Origin: Salimicrobium halophilum
GTDB taxonomy: Bacteria; Bacillota; Bacilli; Bacillales; Halobacillaceae
Assembly (NCBI RefSeq): GCF_900100295.1
Contig: NZ_FNEV01000001.1
Coordinates: 372,001 to 436,000 of the forward strand
Direction of reading: 5' to 3'
DNA length: 64,000 bases
This document shows positions 1 through 9,129 of the stretch, in pieces. The position numbers and the translations under genes are program-made. How positions within the stretch are numbered: the stretch's first letter is position 1; each line of letters begins with the position of its first letter. Under the pieces are notes generated by a model. The model was not told the DNA's origin and did no database searches. It worked only from the letters and a program-made list of their open reading frames with translations.

Positions 1-1799
1 CCGTCATTCTGCGCCTCAAAACGGTCGAAGGAAGCGATGCTTACGACTCGCGCGTCCACATTCTTCTTCTTCAGTTCTTCTTTGGCTGCCATAGCGAGCT
101 GAACTTCAGACCCGGAAGCGAGAAGAATCGTATCCGGTGTGTCTTTGTCAGAGTCGCTTAGTACGTAAGCTCCTTTTTTCACACCTTCATACGCTTTCTC
201 TTTCGTTCCTTCAAGCGTAGGTAGCCCCTGACGCGTAAGCACAAGTGCTGTCGGTTGAGACGTGGATTCAAGAGCAAGCCTCCACGCAGCGCTCGATTCG
301 TTCCCATCTGCCGGGCGAATGACGGAAAGGTTCGGAATAGCGCGCAGTGCAGCTAAGTGTTCCACCGGCTCGTGGGTAGGTCCGTCTTCGCCTACCGCAA
401 TCGAATCATGGGTGAACACGTAGTTCACAGGCAGGTTCTGAATAGCTGATAGACGCAAGGAAGGTCTTAGATAGTCACTGAATACGAAGAATGTCCCTCC
501 GTACACTTTCAGGCCTCCATGAAGAGCCATACCGTTCAGAGCAGCTGCCATCGCATGCTCTCTGACACCGAACCAGACATTGCGTCCAGCGTAGTTGTCT
601 TTGGAGAAATCGTCTTCTCCTTTGACTGTCGTCTTGTTGGAGCCGGCGAGGTCGGCACTTCCTCCGAAGAAATAAGGGATCTTCTCGGAAAGAGCGTTGA
701 TTGCTTCCCCGGAAGTGGCGCGTGTAGCCGCTTTATCGCTCGATGTGTCATACACAGGAAGCTCTTTCTCCCACCCGTCAGGAAGTTCGCCGTTGATGGC
801 TTTCTCCAACTCTTCAGCGAGTTCAGGGTTAGAGCTCTTATAATCTTCAAACTGCTTGTTCCACTCTGATTCTTTTTCTTCTCCGCGCTTTTGAATCTTT
901 TCTTCAAAGTCGCTGTAAACTTCGTCCGGTACATGGAATGGCTCATGTTCCCAGCCGTAGTATTCTTTCGTCTTCTGAGCTTCCTCTTCTCCGAGGGGAG
1001 CACCATGAGAATCGGATTTTCCGGATTTGGTAGGTGCACCGTATCCGATAACCGTCTTCACCTCGATCATTGTCGGCTGCTCAGTGTTGTCTTTCGCCTT
1101 CTTGATTGCATCTGCAATGGCTGTTGTGTCGTTCCCATCTTCGACACGTAGAACCTGCCAGCCATACGCCTCATAACGTTGTTCTACACTTTCACTGAAC
1201 GCGCGGTTCAGATCTCCATCGAGGGAAATGTCGTTGGAATCATAAAGAGCGATGAGCTTTCCTAGCCCCAGATGTCCCGCGAGAGAAGCGGATTCCTGGG
1301 AAACCCCCTCCATAAGATCCCCATCACTACAGATTACGTACGTATAGTGATCGACGATATTGTGCTGATCTGTATTATACTTGCTGGAAAGATGAGCTTC
1401 TGCCATAGCCATACCTGTAGCCATGGAAATACCCTGTCCCAGTGGACCTGTAGTAGCTTCCACTCCGTCTGTATGTCCTACTTCCGGGTGTCCCGGTGTC
1501 TTCGAATCCCACTGACGGAAATTCTTCAGATCATCGATTGTCACGTTATAACCCGCTAAATGCAACAGGCTATACTGCAACATGGAACCATGTCCTGCGG
1601 AAAGTACAAAGCGGTCTCTGTTGAACCAATTCGAATGTTTCGGATTGTGATTCATGAATTCTGTCCATAGAGTATAAGCCATCGGAGCCGTCCCCATCGG
1701 CATTCCAGGGTGTCCGGAATTCGCTTTTTCGACTGCATCGATCGTGAGCGTTCTAATCGTATCGATAGATTGCTGTTCAATATTTTTTGTCAATGTCAT
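1..1799 (-). CDS. tkt: Transketolase (C-terminus cut by window edge)
   Basis: Thiamine-diphosphate enzyme of the non-oxidative pentose phosphate pathway, moving two-carbon ketol units between sugar phosphates in the cytoplasm. Reading the minus strand from the ATG at 1799 gives [20 protein letters not shown] followed by [20 protein letters not shown], the classic transketolase N-terminus with the SGHPGMP motif. The last readable residues, [17 protein letters not shown], belong to the C-terminal domain, so about 600 residues are present and roughly the last 65 lie off the window. A promoter candidate lies just upstream, after the ynzC terminator, so it is probably transcribed on its own. Position next to ynzC matches B. 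subtilis. Confidence 0.97.
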   Translation of the reverse strand, partial: MTLTKNIEQQSIDTIRTLTIDAVEKANSGHPGMPMGTAPMAYTLWTEFMNHNPKHSNWFNRDRFVLSAGHGSMLQYSLLHLAGYNVTIDDLKNFRQWDSKTPGHPEVGHTDGVEATTGPLGQGISMATGMAMAEAHLSSKYNTDQHNIVDHYTYVICSDGDLMEGVSQESASLAGHLGLGKLIALYDSNDISLDGDLNRAFSESVEQRYEAYGWQVLRVEDGNDTTAIADAIKKAKDNTEQPTMIEVKTVIGYGAPTKSGKSDSHGAPLGEEEAQKTKEYYGWEHEPFHVPDEVYSDFEEKIQKRGEEKESEWNKQFEDYKSSNPELAEELEKAINGELPDGWEKELPVYDTSSDKAATRATSGEAINALSEKIPYFFGGSADLAGSNKTTVKGEDDFSKDNYAGRNVWFGVREHAMAAALNGMALHGGLKVYGGTFFVFSDYLRPSLRLSAIQNLPVNYVFTHDSIAVGEDGPTHEPVEHLAALRAIPNLSVIRPADGNESSAAWRLALESTSQPTALVLTRQGLPTLEGTKEKAYEGVKKGAYVLSDSDKDTPDTILLASGSEVQLAMAAKEELKKKNVDARVVSIASFDRFEAQND

Positions 1800-1833
1800 T
1801 CCCCTTTCTGGTGCGGAATATGTAACAAGTACA

Positions 1834-1862
1834 ATCCTATAATGAAATCCGTTTCATCGCAA
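1834..1862 (-). promoter_or_regulatory. Candidate sigma-A promoter of tkt
   Basis: Minus strand: -35 TTGCGA (1857-1862), 17-bp spacer, -10 TAGGAT (1834-1839), about 35 bp upstream of the tkt ATG and just past the ynzC terminator. Seen by eye; the start site is not known. Confidence 0.5.
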
Positions 1863-1883
1863 GTTAGTAAAGCGTTTTCAACG

Positions 1884-1913
1884 AAAAAACCTGCGGAAAT
1901 ACGCAGGTTTTTT
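1884..1913 (-). terminator. Rho-independent terminator after ynzC
   Basis: Perfect 12-bp stem (AAAAAACCTGCG pairing with CGCAGGTTTTTT) with a 6-nt loop and a T-run on the minus strand. It overlaps the ynzC stop codon and separates ynzC from tkt. Confidence 0.85.
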
Positions 1914-2145
1914 AATGTTTCTTCTCATTTTCTTGCATACGTTTCACTTTATCCGGAGTGACATCTTTGCCGTTCGGATCGACGACGGTCATTCCTTTCA
2001 AGTGGTTTTTGAATGATTTACGAACGTTTTGCAAATATTCCTGTCTCAACTCCTGCTGTTCACTTGCTTCTTCAGACGTGAGACCTTCTTCTTTCTTTTT
2101 GTTGGCCAGTACATTTATACGGTCCAGTTTATCTTGGGATAACAC
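1912..2145 (-). CDS. ynzC: DUF896 family protein YnzC
   Basis: Small cytoplasmic protein of 77 residues, the usual size for the DUF896/YnzC family. The sequence begins MLSQDKLDRINVLANKKKEE, is highly charged and reads as helical throughout, with the family pattern of an N-terminal helical hairpin and a VVDPNG turn near residue 56. Its molecular role is unknown. In B. subtilis ynzC is the last gene of the SOS operon yneA-yneB-ynzC. Here it follows yneB by 53 bp and ends in a strong terminator, so it is probably co-transcribed with yneB from the LexA-controlled promoter near 3050-3076. Confidence 0.93.
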   Translation of the reverse strand: MLSQDKLDRINVLANKKKEEGLTSEEASEQQELRQEYLQNVRKSFKNHLKGMTVVDPNGKDVTPDKVKRMQENEKKH

Positions 2146-2198
2146 GTTTCCATCACCTCTTCTTTCATCCTGGTGCTAGGACAGATTCTTCATATATG

Positions 2199-2894
<696 letters not shown>

Positions 2895-2990
2895 TTAAAA
2901 GCTCGAGACCATAGAAATATAGAGAAAAACAAGGCTCAATACAAATAGAATCAAGTGCGTTACGTCTTGTTTCGACAATTTCTGAAACAT
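2895..2990 (-). CDS. 31-residue single-membrane-segment ORF at the yneA position
   Basis: Short ORF found by reading the gap between yneB and lexA. It has a strong ribosome binding site (GGAGGG, 5 nt before ATG) and 31 codons ending in TAA. The protein starts MFQKLSKQDVTH (net positive, polar) and continues with a hydrophobic stretch LILFVLSLVFLYISMV and a short SSF tail: one membrane span, predicted N-in. It is the first ORF behind a LexA-box promoter and 36 bp before yneB, exactly where other Bacillaceae carry yneA, the SOS cell-division inhibitor. YneA is about 100 residues, with a membrane span and a LysM domain; here no LysM part exists in any frame before yneB. It may be a minimal YneA or an unrelated SidA-like membrane peptide. 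Function is inferred from position, promoter and topology only. Confidence 0.6.
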   Translation of the reverse strand: MFQKLSKQDVTHLILFVLSLVFLYISMVSSF

Positions 2991-3007
2991 GGAATCCCTC
3001 CGTGTAA

Positions 3008-3019
3008 GAACTTTTGTTC
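3008..3019. promoter_or_regulatory. LexA (SOS) box 1
   Basis: GAAC-TTTT-GTTC, a perfect palindromic half-site pair in the Gram-positive form GAAC-N4-GTTC. It lies in the transcribed leader of the yneB-side operon, just upstream of the small ORF's ribosome binding site. Confidence 0.85.
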
Positions 3020-3023
3020 CTTA

Positions 3024-3035
3024 GAACTAATGTTC
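3024..3035. promoter_or_regulatory. LexA (SOS) box 2
   Basis: GAAC-TAAT-GTTC, perfect half-sites, 16 bp from box 1. It overlaps the likely transcription start of the minus-strand SOS operon. Confidence 0.87.
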
Positions 3036-3048
3036 GTGTATACGTATC

Positions 3049-3076
3049 ATTATATACGAACTATTGTTCTTGTCAA
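3049..3076 (-). promoter_or_regulatory. Sigma-A promoter of the yneB-side SOS operon
   Basis: Minus strand: consensus -35 TTGACA (3071-3076), 16-bp spacer and consensus -10 TATAAT (3049-3054). LexA box 3 fills the spacer, so binding of LexA would block RNA polymerase. It drives the 31-codon ORF, yneB and ynzC. Confidence 0.85.
3058..3069. promoter_or_regulatory. LexA (SOS) box 3
   Basis: GAAC-TATT-GTTC, perfect half-sites, sitting inside the spacer of the minus-strand promoter. Confidence 0.9.
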
Positions 3077-3086
3077 CCCTTTATTC

Positions 3087-3098
3087 GAACGCGTGTTT
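3087..3098. promoter_or_regulatory. LexA (SOS) box 4 at the lexA promoter
   Basis: GAAC-GCGT-GTTT, flanked as CGAACGCGTGTTTG, which fits the B. subtilis consensus CGAACRNRYGTTYG. It overlaps the -35 of the plus-strand lexA promoter, consistent with autorepression. Confidence 0.88.
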
Positions 3099-3125
3099 GC
3101 ACTTTCCCACCTGGCGTGCTACAAT
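3097..3125 (+). promoter_or_regulatory. Sigma-A promoter of lexA
   Basis: Plus strand: -35 TTGCAC (3097-3102), 17-bp spacer, -10 TACAAT (3120-3125), 35 bp before the lexA ATG. LexA box 4 overlaps the -35. Confidence 0.82.
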
Positions 3126-3160
3126 GTATGCAATAAATCTTATGTACAAGGTGTGAGAAT

Positions 3161-3784
3161 ATGACCAACCTATCAAAAAGACAGCAGGAAATATTAGATT
3201 TCATTAAACAAGAGGTAGTAGACAAGGGATACCCGCCTTCCGTAAGGGAAATCGGCAAATATGTAGGTCTTGCTTCGAGCTCTACGGTACACGGGCATTT
3301 GGCCAGGCTCGAAAAGAAAGGATTTATTAGAAGAGACCCTACGAAGCCCCGCGCGATCGAAGTGATAGAATTGGAGAAAGAATCCAGCATCCCGAAAAGC
3401 GAAGCTACGTTCGCCCCTGTTATAGGTAAAGTAACAGCAGGTACCCCTATTACAGCAGTAGAGAACATCGAGGAATACTTGCCGGTCCCTGACACCATAA
3501 GCAGTACGGAGGAAGACACATTCATCCTTGTCGTCCAGGGACAGAGTATGATCGAAGCAGGTATTCTGGACGGGGACAAGGTCATCGTCCGTAAACAGAA
3601 TACGGCTCAAAACGGAGATATCGTGGTAGGTATGACGGACGAAGGAGAAGCGACAGTAAAGCGTTTCTTCAAAGAAGCGGATCATGTCCGCCTTCAACCG
3701 GAGAACGTTACGATGGAACCTATCCTTTTGGATGACGTCACGATTCTTGGTAAGGTTGTCGGTCTTTTCCGTTCCGTTCATTAA
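3161..3784 (+). CDS. lexA: LexA, SOS transcriptional repressor
   Basis: Repressor that cleaves itself when stimulated by RecA filaments after DNA damage. It has 207 residues, the usual size. The N-terminal winged helix-turn-helix starts [20 protein letters not shown] and includes [21 protein letters not shown] (about 27-47). The Ala-Gly self-cleavage site lies within the stretch [18 protein letters not shown] or nearby, and the Ser/Lys catalytic dyad is visible in [11 protein letters not shown] (Ser about 128) and [14 protein letters not shown] with the later VKRFF Lys (about 165). It is divergent from the SOS operon and shares a 150-bp control region with it. It is one of only two plus-strand genes in the window. 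Confidence 0.98.
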   Translation: MTNLSKRQQEILDFIKQEVVDKGYPPSVREIGKYVGLASSSTVHGHLARLEKKGFIRRDPTKPRAIEVIELEKESSIPKSEATFAPVIGKVTAGTPITAVENIEEYLPVPDTISSTEEDTFILVVQGQSMIEAGILDGDKVIVRKQNTAQNGDIVVGMTDEGEATVKRFFKEADHVRLQPENVTMEPILLDDVTILGKVVGLFRSVH

Positions 3785-3830
3785 AATAATAATCGCCGCG
3801 CCCTTCTATGGGCACGGCGATTATTATTTT
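3783..3830 (+). terminator. Bidirectional terminator after lexA
   Basis: Long hairpin with a 16-bp perfect AT/GC outer stem (AAAATAATAATCGCCG and its complement), further inner pairing, and T-rich flanks on both strands. It sits between convergent lexA and glnA. Confidence 0.9.
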
Positions 3831-3846
3831 ATATAGCACGTGAAAT

Positions 3847-3880
3847 CAAAAAAGCACCGACACGATTCGTGTCGGTGCTT
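3847..3880 (-). terminator. Terminator after glnA
   Basis: Perfect 13-bp stem (AAGCACCGACACG with its complement), tight loop, and a run of six T on the minus strand. Confidence 0.92.
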
Positions 3881-3887
3881 CTTCTTA

Positions 3888-5219
3888 TTAATATGTTTGC
3901 AGGTATTGTTCTCTCTCCCAAGGGTGTACTTGGGTACGGAACATATCCCACTCGATTTCTTTCGCTTCGATGAAGTGCTCATACAGGTGTTCCCCAAGAG
4001 CATCTACCATAATCTTGTCTTTTTTCAGTTCCTGAAGCGCATCATATAGAGTTGCAGGAAGATCTTTGACTCCTGCCTCTTCACGCTCCTCTTTGTCCAT
4101 AACATAAATGTTACGGTCTACAGGTTGTGGAACGCTTAGCTTATTCTCTACGCCGTCCAGACCTGCAGCAAGAAGCGTCGCCATACCAAGGTAAGGGTTC
4201 GCCGCAGGGTCTACACTACGCACTTCAATACGTGTACTTACACCACGGGATGTAGGAACGCGGATAAGTGGACTTCTGTTCTGAGCAGACCATGCTACGT
4301 AACAAGGTGCTTCATACCCAGGAACCAGACGCTTATAGGAGTTTACTGTAGGGTTCGTTACAGCAGTGAACGCCATTGCGTGCTTAAGAATTCCGGCTGT
4401 GAACTGATAAGCCACTTCAGAAAGCTGTTCTTCTCCGTTTTCGTCGAAGAAAGCATTTCCGTCTTCCGTGAACAGGGACATGTTCGCATGCATACCGGAA
4501 CCGTTCACACCGAACAGTGGTTTAGGCATGAATGTCGCATGCAGGCCGTGTTTACGGGCGATCGTTTTTACAACCAGTTTGAATGTTTGGATATCGTCAC
4601 AGTGCTTCACTGCATCTGAGTATTTGAAATCGATCTCGTGCTGACCTGGAGCCACTTCGTGGTGGGAAGCTTCAATTTCAAAGCCCATCTCTTCAAGTTC
4701 AAGTACGATGTCACGACGGCAGTTCTCACCAAGGTCCGTCGGAGCAAGGTCGAAATATCCACCCTTATCGTTAAGTTCAAGGGTCGGCTCCATCTTCTCA
4801 TCAAGTTTGAACAGGAAGAATTCAGGCTCTGTACCAAGGTTGAACGCAGAGAATCCGAGCTCTTCCATCTTCTTCAGGTTACGCTTCAGGTTATAGCGTG
4901 GGCAGCCTTCGAATGGGGTGCCATCCGGGTTATAAATATCGCAAATGAAACGTGCCACTTTCCCTTTTTCAGACGTCCAAGGTAGTACAAGGAACGAATC
5001 ATAATCAGGAACTAAGTACATGTCAGACTCTTCGATACGTACGAAGCCTTCGATGGAAGACCCATCAAACATCATTACTCCGTCTAACGCTTTATCTAGC
5101 TGACTGAATGGAATCTCTACGTTCTTGATGACTCCAAGCATATCAGTAAATTGTAGTCGGATGAATTTTACGTTTTCTTCCTCGATCTTTTTGTAAATTT
5201 CTTCTCTAGTTAATCCCAT
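3888..5219 (-). CDS. glnA: Glutamine synthetase, type I-alpha
   Basis: ATP-dependent enzyme joining ammonia to glutamate; a dodecamer and the central nitrogen-assimilation step. The 443-residue length is typical of the Gram-positive GSI-alpha form, which lacks the adenylylation segment. Visible landmarks: [20 protein letters not shown] (about 47-66) with the Arg linked to feedback inhibition, the metal/glutamate site [15 protein letters not shown] (about 185-199), the nucleotide site [12 protein letters not shown] (about 239-250), and NRSPLIRVP (about 315-323). The C-terminal tail that engages GlnR/TnrA in Bacillus is present. It follows glnR by 21 bp and is the distal gene of a glnRA operon controlled by the GlnR box at 5710-5726. 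Confidence 0.98.
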   Translation of the reverse strand: MGLTREEIYKKIEEENVKFIRLQFTDMLGVIKNVEIPFSQLDKALDGVMMFDGSSIEGFVRIEESDMYLVPDYDSFLVLPWTSEKGKVARFICDIYNPDGTPFEGCPRYNLKRNLKKMEELGFSAFNLGTEPEFFLFKLDEKMEPTLELNDKGGYFDLAPTDLGENCRRDIVLELEEMGFEIEASHHEVAPGQHEIDFKYSDAVKHCDDIQTFKLVVKTIARKHGLHATFMPKPLFGVNGSGMHANMSLFTEDGNAFFDENGEEQLSEVAYQFTAGILKHAMAFTAVTNPTVNSYKRLVPGYEAPCYVAWSAQNRSPLIRVPTSRGVSTRIEVRSVDPAANPYLGMATLLAAGLDGVENKLSVPQPVDRNIYVMDKEEREEAGVKDLPATLYDALQELKKDKIMVDALGEHLYEHFIEAKEIEWDMFRTQVHPWEREQYLQTY

Positions 5220-5240
5220 GAATGTGCCTCCTGTAGATTT

Positions 5241-5645
5241 TTAGTGAAAGAACCTTGATAGTTCTCCCTGCCTAAGTCCAAATTTTCCTTTTCCGGCTTC
5301 GTGCATAATTTCATTACGAAGCATCTTTCGCAACTCTTTCTCGGAGAGCTGGCGGTGCACCTCTTCGATTTCTTCCGGCTTGTAGGCCGGCTGCTCCTTG
5401 TCCTTCTGCAAATCGAACACCTGTTTGATCCCGGCGAGATTCACGCCTTTTTCTATGAGAGACTTAATCTCAAGAAGACGATCCACATCGTTGAAGGAAA
5501 AAAGACGTTGATTTCCCCTGGAGCGAGCAGGAGTTACCAATTCATGCTGCTCATAGTAACGAATTTGCCGAGGAGTGAGATCGGTCAGAGATTGAACGAT
5601 CCCCATTGGAAATAGCGGCATCGAGCGTCTAATATCATCACTCAC
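5241..5645 (-). CDS. glnR: GlnR, MerR-family nitrogen repressor
   Basis: Repressor of glnRA and other nitrogen genes, activated as a DNA binder by feedback-inhibited glutamine synthetase. The product starts [20 protein letters not shown], followed by the MerR-type helix-turn-helix [20 protein letters not shown] (about 18-37) and a C-terminal region ending [10 protein letters not shown], which matches the autoinhibitory tail of Bacillus GlnR. I place the start at the GTG at 5645, 8 nt after GGAGG, because the longer reading (GTG at 5654) would overlap the ribosome binding site, and because the N-terminus then matches the known family start. It is the first gene of the glnRA operon. Confidence 0.96.
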   Translation of the reverse strand: MSDDIRRSMPLFPMGIVQSLTDLTPRQIRYYEQHELVTPARSRGNQRLFSFNDVDRLLEIKSLIEKGVNLAGIKQVFDLQKDKEQPAYKPEEIEEVHRQLSEKELRKMLRNEIMHEAGKGKFGLRQGELSRFFH

Positions 5646-5677
5646 TGTTGCCACCTCCTCTAAAAATTCTTACTATT

Positions 5678-5705
5678 ATTATAATTCAAAACAGATAATT
5701 GTCAA
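5678..5705 (-). promoter_or_regulatory. Sigma-A promoter of glnRA
   Basis: Minus strand: -35 TTGACA (5700-5705), 16-bp spacer, -10 TATAAT (5678-5683), about 35 bp before the glnR start. Confidence 0.85.
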
Positions 5706-5709
5706 GGCA

Positions 5710-5726
5710 TGTTAGAAAAGTTTACA
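5710..5726. promoter_or_regulatory. GlnR/TnrA operator upstream of glnRA
   Basis: TGTTA-N7-TTACA, a full match to the GlnR/TnrA consensus TGTNA-N7-TNACA. It lies 4 bp upstream of the -35 element, the same place as the upstream operator of B. subtilis glnRA. A second perfect site was not seen. Confidence 0.85.
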
Positions 5727-5760
5727 CAAAAATAAGAGTCAACCGAAGTCGACTCTTATT
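5726..5760 (-). terminator. Terminator after ynbB
   Basis: 10-bp perfect stem (AATAAGAGTC with GACTCTTATT), 10-nt loop and a T-rich tail on the minus strand. It overlaps the ynbB stop and abuts the GlnR operator. Confidence 0.8.
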
Positions 5761-6973
5761 CCTGGATAGCCTGAACGGCCCTTTGCACAGCAATTTTGAC
5801 GTGTTCATATGTCAGCCCACCCTGAACAAAAGCCATGTAAGGTGGGCGCACCGGACCGTCCGCTGTCAATTCGAGACTCGCCCCCTGCACAAACGTTCCT
5901 GCAGCCATAATCACTTCCGACTCGTACCCCGGAAGCGGACTCGGTTCGGGTCGAACGAAAGCATTGACCGGGGAGGCTGCCTGGATTTGACGGCAGAACT
6001 CCACCATCTGTTCGGCTTCATCAAAATAAACGGCCTGGATCAAGTCTGTCCGTTTTTCATCGAATGATGGTTTGGACGTGAACCCTTCTTCTTCTAAGTA
6101 TTTCGCAGTAAACAGCGCACCCTTCAAAGCTTCCCCTACCATATGAGGAGCAAGGAAAACCCCTTGATACATTTCCTGCAGGACAGATAAACTTGCCCCG
6201 ATCCCCTTACCAAGCCCAGGAGCCGTCAGTCGATGTGCGCATTTATCTATCAAATCCTTACGCCCCGCTATGTACCCACCTGTTCGTACAATCCCTCCAC
6301 CAGGATTTTTGATCAGAGACCCGGCGATGAGATCCGCTCCGACTTCCGTAGGTTCTTGTGTCTCTACAAACTCTCCGTAGCAATTATCTACGAAGACGAT
6401 GACATCCTCCCGGACTTTTCTCACTTCAGCAATCATGCCCTCGATTTCATCTATGGTAAAAGAAGGACGATCTGCATACCCTTTGGAACGCTGGATAGCT
6501 ACCATTTTCGTTTCGGGGGTGATGACTTCGGAGAAGCGATTCGAATCAACACTCCCCTCGACAAGAGGCATGGACTCATAGGATATTCCATAATCATATA
6601 AAGACCCGTTATCTTCTCCATCAGATGAAGCAATCACTTCTTCTAACGTATCATATGGGTCCCCGGTAATATAGACGAGTTTGTCCCCTGGACGGAGGAT
6701 ACCGAAAAAAGCCGTTGAAATAGCATGGGTTCCGGAAACGAATTGAGGCCGGACGAGGGCATCTTCTCCGCGGAAAATTTCTGCATAGACACGCTCAAGA
6801 GTCTCTCTGCCTTCATCGTCATACCCGTAACCTGTTTCAGAATGGAAATGACGGTCAGAAACACGCATCTCCTGAAAGGCATTTAAAACTTTCTCCTGGT
6901 TGGCAAGAACGACCTTCTCTATATTTTCTTTGTATGTTCGTAATTGTTCTTCGATGTTTGCTTCTTTATTCAT
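5756..6973 (-). CDS. ynbB: PLP-dependent aminotransferase-fold protein of the YnbB / methionine gamma-lyase-related family
   Basis: Fold-type I pyridoxal-phosphate enzyme of 405 residues, in the family often labelled aluminium resistance or cystathionine beta-lyase-like. The lysine that would bind PLP is in AGSLIKNPGGGIV (about 218-230), preceded by the Asp-containing strand VIVFVDNCYGEFVE (about 193-206); the cofactor-phosphate region FVSGTHAIS is near 80. The real substrate is not established. The start is set to the ATG at 6973 (GGAG 8-9 nt upstream), which overlaps the end of hflX by 8 bp, so translation is probably coupled. Order hflX-ynbB-glnR is the same as in B. subtilis. Confidence 0.92.
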   Translation of the reverse strand: MNKEANIEEQLRTYKENIEKVVLANQEKVLNAFQEMRVSDRHFHSETGYGYDDEGRETLERVYAEIFRGEDALVRPQFVSGTHAISTAFFGILRPGDKLVYITGDPYDTLEEVIASSDGEDNGSLYDYGISYESMPLVEGSVDSNRFSEVITPETKMVAIQRSKGYADRPSFTIDEIEGMIAEVRKVREDVIVFVDNCYGEFVETQEPTEVGADLIAGSLIKNPGGGIVRTGGYIAGRKDLIDKCAHRLTAPGLGKGIGASLSVLQEMYQGVFLAPHMVGEALKGALFTAKYLEEEGFTSKPSFDEKRTDLIQAVYFDEAEQMVEFCRQIQAASPVNAFVRPEPSPLPGYESEVIMAAGTFVQGASLELTADGPVRPPYMAFVQGGLTYEHVKIAVQRAVQAIQE

Positions 6974-8216
6974 CACGCGACTCCTTTGGTATAACTTTAT
7001 TTCTTAATGGATGTTCGGGATCAACATATCCACGAACAACATAACTATCTTTTTCTTCCATATATTCTCTTACTTCTATAAGCGTGTTCAATTCAAGTGT
7101 TTTGAGGAATTTTCCCTCCACCGCACTCACGTACGTATGATAAGGCTCCCAGACATCACGTAAGACGTTTTCGATAGCCGACAAAACGTCCCCGGTCCCC
7201 GATTCCTTGAGAAACGATGTATTTACGGATGGCTGCTCCATTGGAGTAAATGGTCCGGACACTTTATCCTGTTTGTTATACACGGTCAGCCTCGGTATGC
7301 CCTCAGCCTCAAGTTCTTCCAATAAAGAAAGGACCGTTTTCTCATGATTCTCATGATCCGGATGAGAAGCATCGACGACATGCAATATGAAATCCGCTTC
7401 CGTCACTTCTTCAAGCGTTGAACGGAAAGCGGCAATAAGCGTGGTAGGTAAATGCTGGATGAACCCTACGGTGTCCGAAATCAAAACTTGCAAGCCTGAC
7501 GGTAACCTGGTTTGCCTGGTCAATGGATCCAGTGTAGCGAATAGCTGATTTTCCTGAAGAGCTTTTGCTGTAGTGATTTTATTAAAGAATGTCGTTTTTC
7601 CTGCATTCGTATACCCGACAATCGCTACCTGGAACGCTTTATTTTCTTTTCTCCGCTCCCTGTACTGATTCCTGTGCTCCACTACCTGTTGAAGCCGTCT
7701 TTTGATATCATTGATCCTTCGTCGTATATGCCGCCGATCGGTCTCGAGCTTCGTTTCCCCGGGCCCGCGTGTTCCGATTCCACCGCCGAGACGTGACATC
7801 TCAGCACCCTGACCAGCTAGTCGAGGGAGCAAATATTGAAGCTGAGCGAGTTCGACTTGCAACTTCCCTTCTTTCGTTTTCGCTCTATAAGCAAAAATAT
7901 CAAGAATCAGTTGACTTCGGTCGATAACCCTTACTTCCAATTTATTTGTAATGTTACGAAGTTGCGTCGGAGAGAGCTCATCATTGATCACGACGAGGTC
8001 CAACTCCTCCTGATCGATCAACTCTTTCGCTTCCACAAGTTTCCCGGTCCCTACGTAATGCCCCGCATGAGGCTTTTCAAGTTGCTGGGTGAGAACATGC
8101 TTCACTTCTCCCCCTGCTGTATCCGTCAGTGCCTTTAATTCATCCAGGGAATAACGGAACCTTTCCTTATGAAAAGGGTCTACCATGGCTAATATAAGTA
8201 CTTTTTCTCTTTCCAA
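6966..8216 (-). CDS. hflX: HflX, ribosome-associated GTPase
   Basis: GTPase that binds and splits stalled or hibernating 70S ribosomes. It has 416 residues in the usual layout: N-terminal HflX domain, a Gly-rich linker RLGGGIGTRGPGETKLETDR (about 140-160), then the G domain with P-loop GYTNAGKTTFFNK (about 200), DTVGFIQHLP (G3) and NKQD (G4). The start is a TTG at 8216 backed by a strong AAGGAGG 9 nt upstream; it gives the N-terminus expected for the family. The start lies inside the end of spoVK (50 bp overlap). It is probably co-transcribed with ynbB. Confidence 0.96.
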   Translation of the reverse strand: MEREKVLILAMVDPFHKERFRYSLDELKALTDTAGGEVKHVLTQQLEKPHAGHYVGTGKLVEAKELIDQEELDLVVINDELSPTQLRNITNKLEVRVIDRSQLILDIFAYRAKTKEGKLQVELAQLQYLLPRLAGQGAEMSRLGGGIGTRGPGETKLETDRRHIRRRINDIKRRLQQVVEHRNQYRERRKENKAFQVAIVGYTNAGKTTFFNKITTAKALQENQLFATLDPLTRQTRLPSGLQVLISDTVGFIQHLPTTLIAAFRSTLEEVTEADFILHVVDASHPDHENHEKTVLSLLEELEAEGIPRLTVYNKQDKVSGPFTPMEQPSVNTSFLKESGTGDVLSAIENVLRDVWEPYHTYVSAVEGKFLKTLELNTLIEVREYMEEKDSYVVRGYVDPEHPLRNKVIPKESRDE

Positions 8217-9108
8217 AAGCTGCTTCCTCCTTCATACAAGCTAATACATCATCTTTTTCAATCGTCATCAGATGCTCTTTATCTGTATAATCATAGGCGA
8301 TCATACGAAGAGACTGCTTACGAACGATTTCTTCGACAAGGTTTCTCGAGTATCTCGCATTAGCCCTGTCGGCGTTCCCTTCCTCTAATAGCTCTTTAAT
8401 AACGACCGAGGCACCTTTACTCAAATAGTAATCCCTTTCTTTGAGCATTTGCACAATAATAGAGAAGAGTTCTTCCGAGCTGTAGTCTTCGAATATCAAA
8501 TAATAAGGGAAACGCGAAGAAAGCCCGGGGTTCATCTTCATAAACATACGCATCTCCCTAGGATAACCAGCCAGAATGATTACTAAGCGATCCCGGTAAT
8601 CTTCCATACCTTTCACGAGTGTATCAACCGCTTCTTTTCCGAAATCATTGTCTCCTCCACGGGCAAGAGCGTATGCTTCATCAATGAATAAGACACCATC
8701 GACAGCTTCTTCGATCTTCTCGCGGGTCTTCTTGGCGGTTTGACCTACATATTCGCCGACAAGCCGAGAACGGTCGACTTCTACCAAGTGTCCTTTACTT
8801 AGAATATCGGTCTCTCTCATGATTTCTCCGAGGAGTCTTGCAACAGTCGTTTTCCCGGTGCCGGGATTCCCCTCGAATATCATATGCTTTGACTGAGCCT
8901 GAGACTTCAACCCTTTCAACCGCCGCTTTTTAGCTACCAGTTCCTGGGCATAAATCTCTTTCAGCTCTTCTTTTACTTTATTCAAACCGATAATGGATCG
9001 AAATCTTTGATCGATAGAAGGAAATGTAGGCTTCTCCACATAAGAGATTGCCGTTTTCCTGTTCAAGGTAACGTTGATGGATCCATTCGTGTTACGTACT
9101 GAAACCAT
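8167..9108 (-). CDS. spoVK: SpoVK, stage V sporulation AAA+ ATPase
   Basis: AAA+ ATPase of the CbbX/SpoVK type needed for late spore maturation in B. subtilis. It has 313 residues. Walker A is FEGNPGTGKTTVARL (about 88-102), Walker B is GVLFIDEAYAL (about 143-153), and sensor and arginine-finger regions follow (VIILAGYPREM, NPGLSSRFPY). The start is set at the ATG at 9108, with GGAGGGG 5 nt upstream; the alternative GTG two codons earlier overlaps that site. A promoter resembling sigma-K or sigma-E lies at 9130-9157. Its end overlaps hflX, so late-sporulation transcription may run into hflX-ynbB. Confidence 0.95.
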   Translation of the reverse strand: MVSVRNTNGSINVTLNRKTAISYVEKPTFPSIDQRFRSIIGLNKVKEELKEIYAQELVAKKRRLKGLKSQAQSKHMIFEGNPGTGKTTVARLLGEIMRETDILSKGHLVEVDRSRLVGEYVGQTAKKTREKIEEAVDGVLFIDEAYALARGGDNDFGKEAVDTLVKGMEDYRDRLVIILAGYPREMRMFMKMNPGLSSRFPYYLIFEDYSSEELFSIIVQMLKERDYYLSKGASVVIKELLEEGNADRANARYSRNLVEEIVRKQSLRMIAYDYTDKEHLMTIEKDDVLACMKEEAAFGKRKSTYISHGRPFS

Positions 9109-9129
9109 GCGCACCCCTCCTCATTATCT

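Noticed and set aside
3194-3781. 195-codon minus-strand ORF opposite lexA
   Set aside because: Mirror of lexA codons, no ribosome binding site, begins at the lexA terminator; not a gene.
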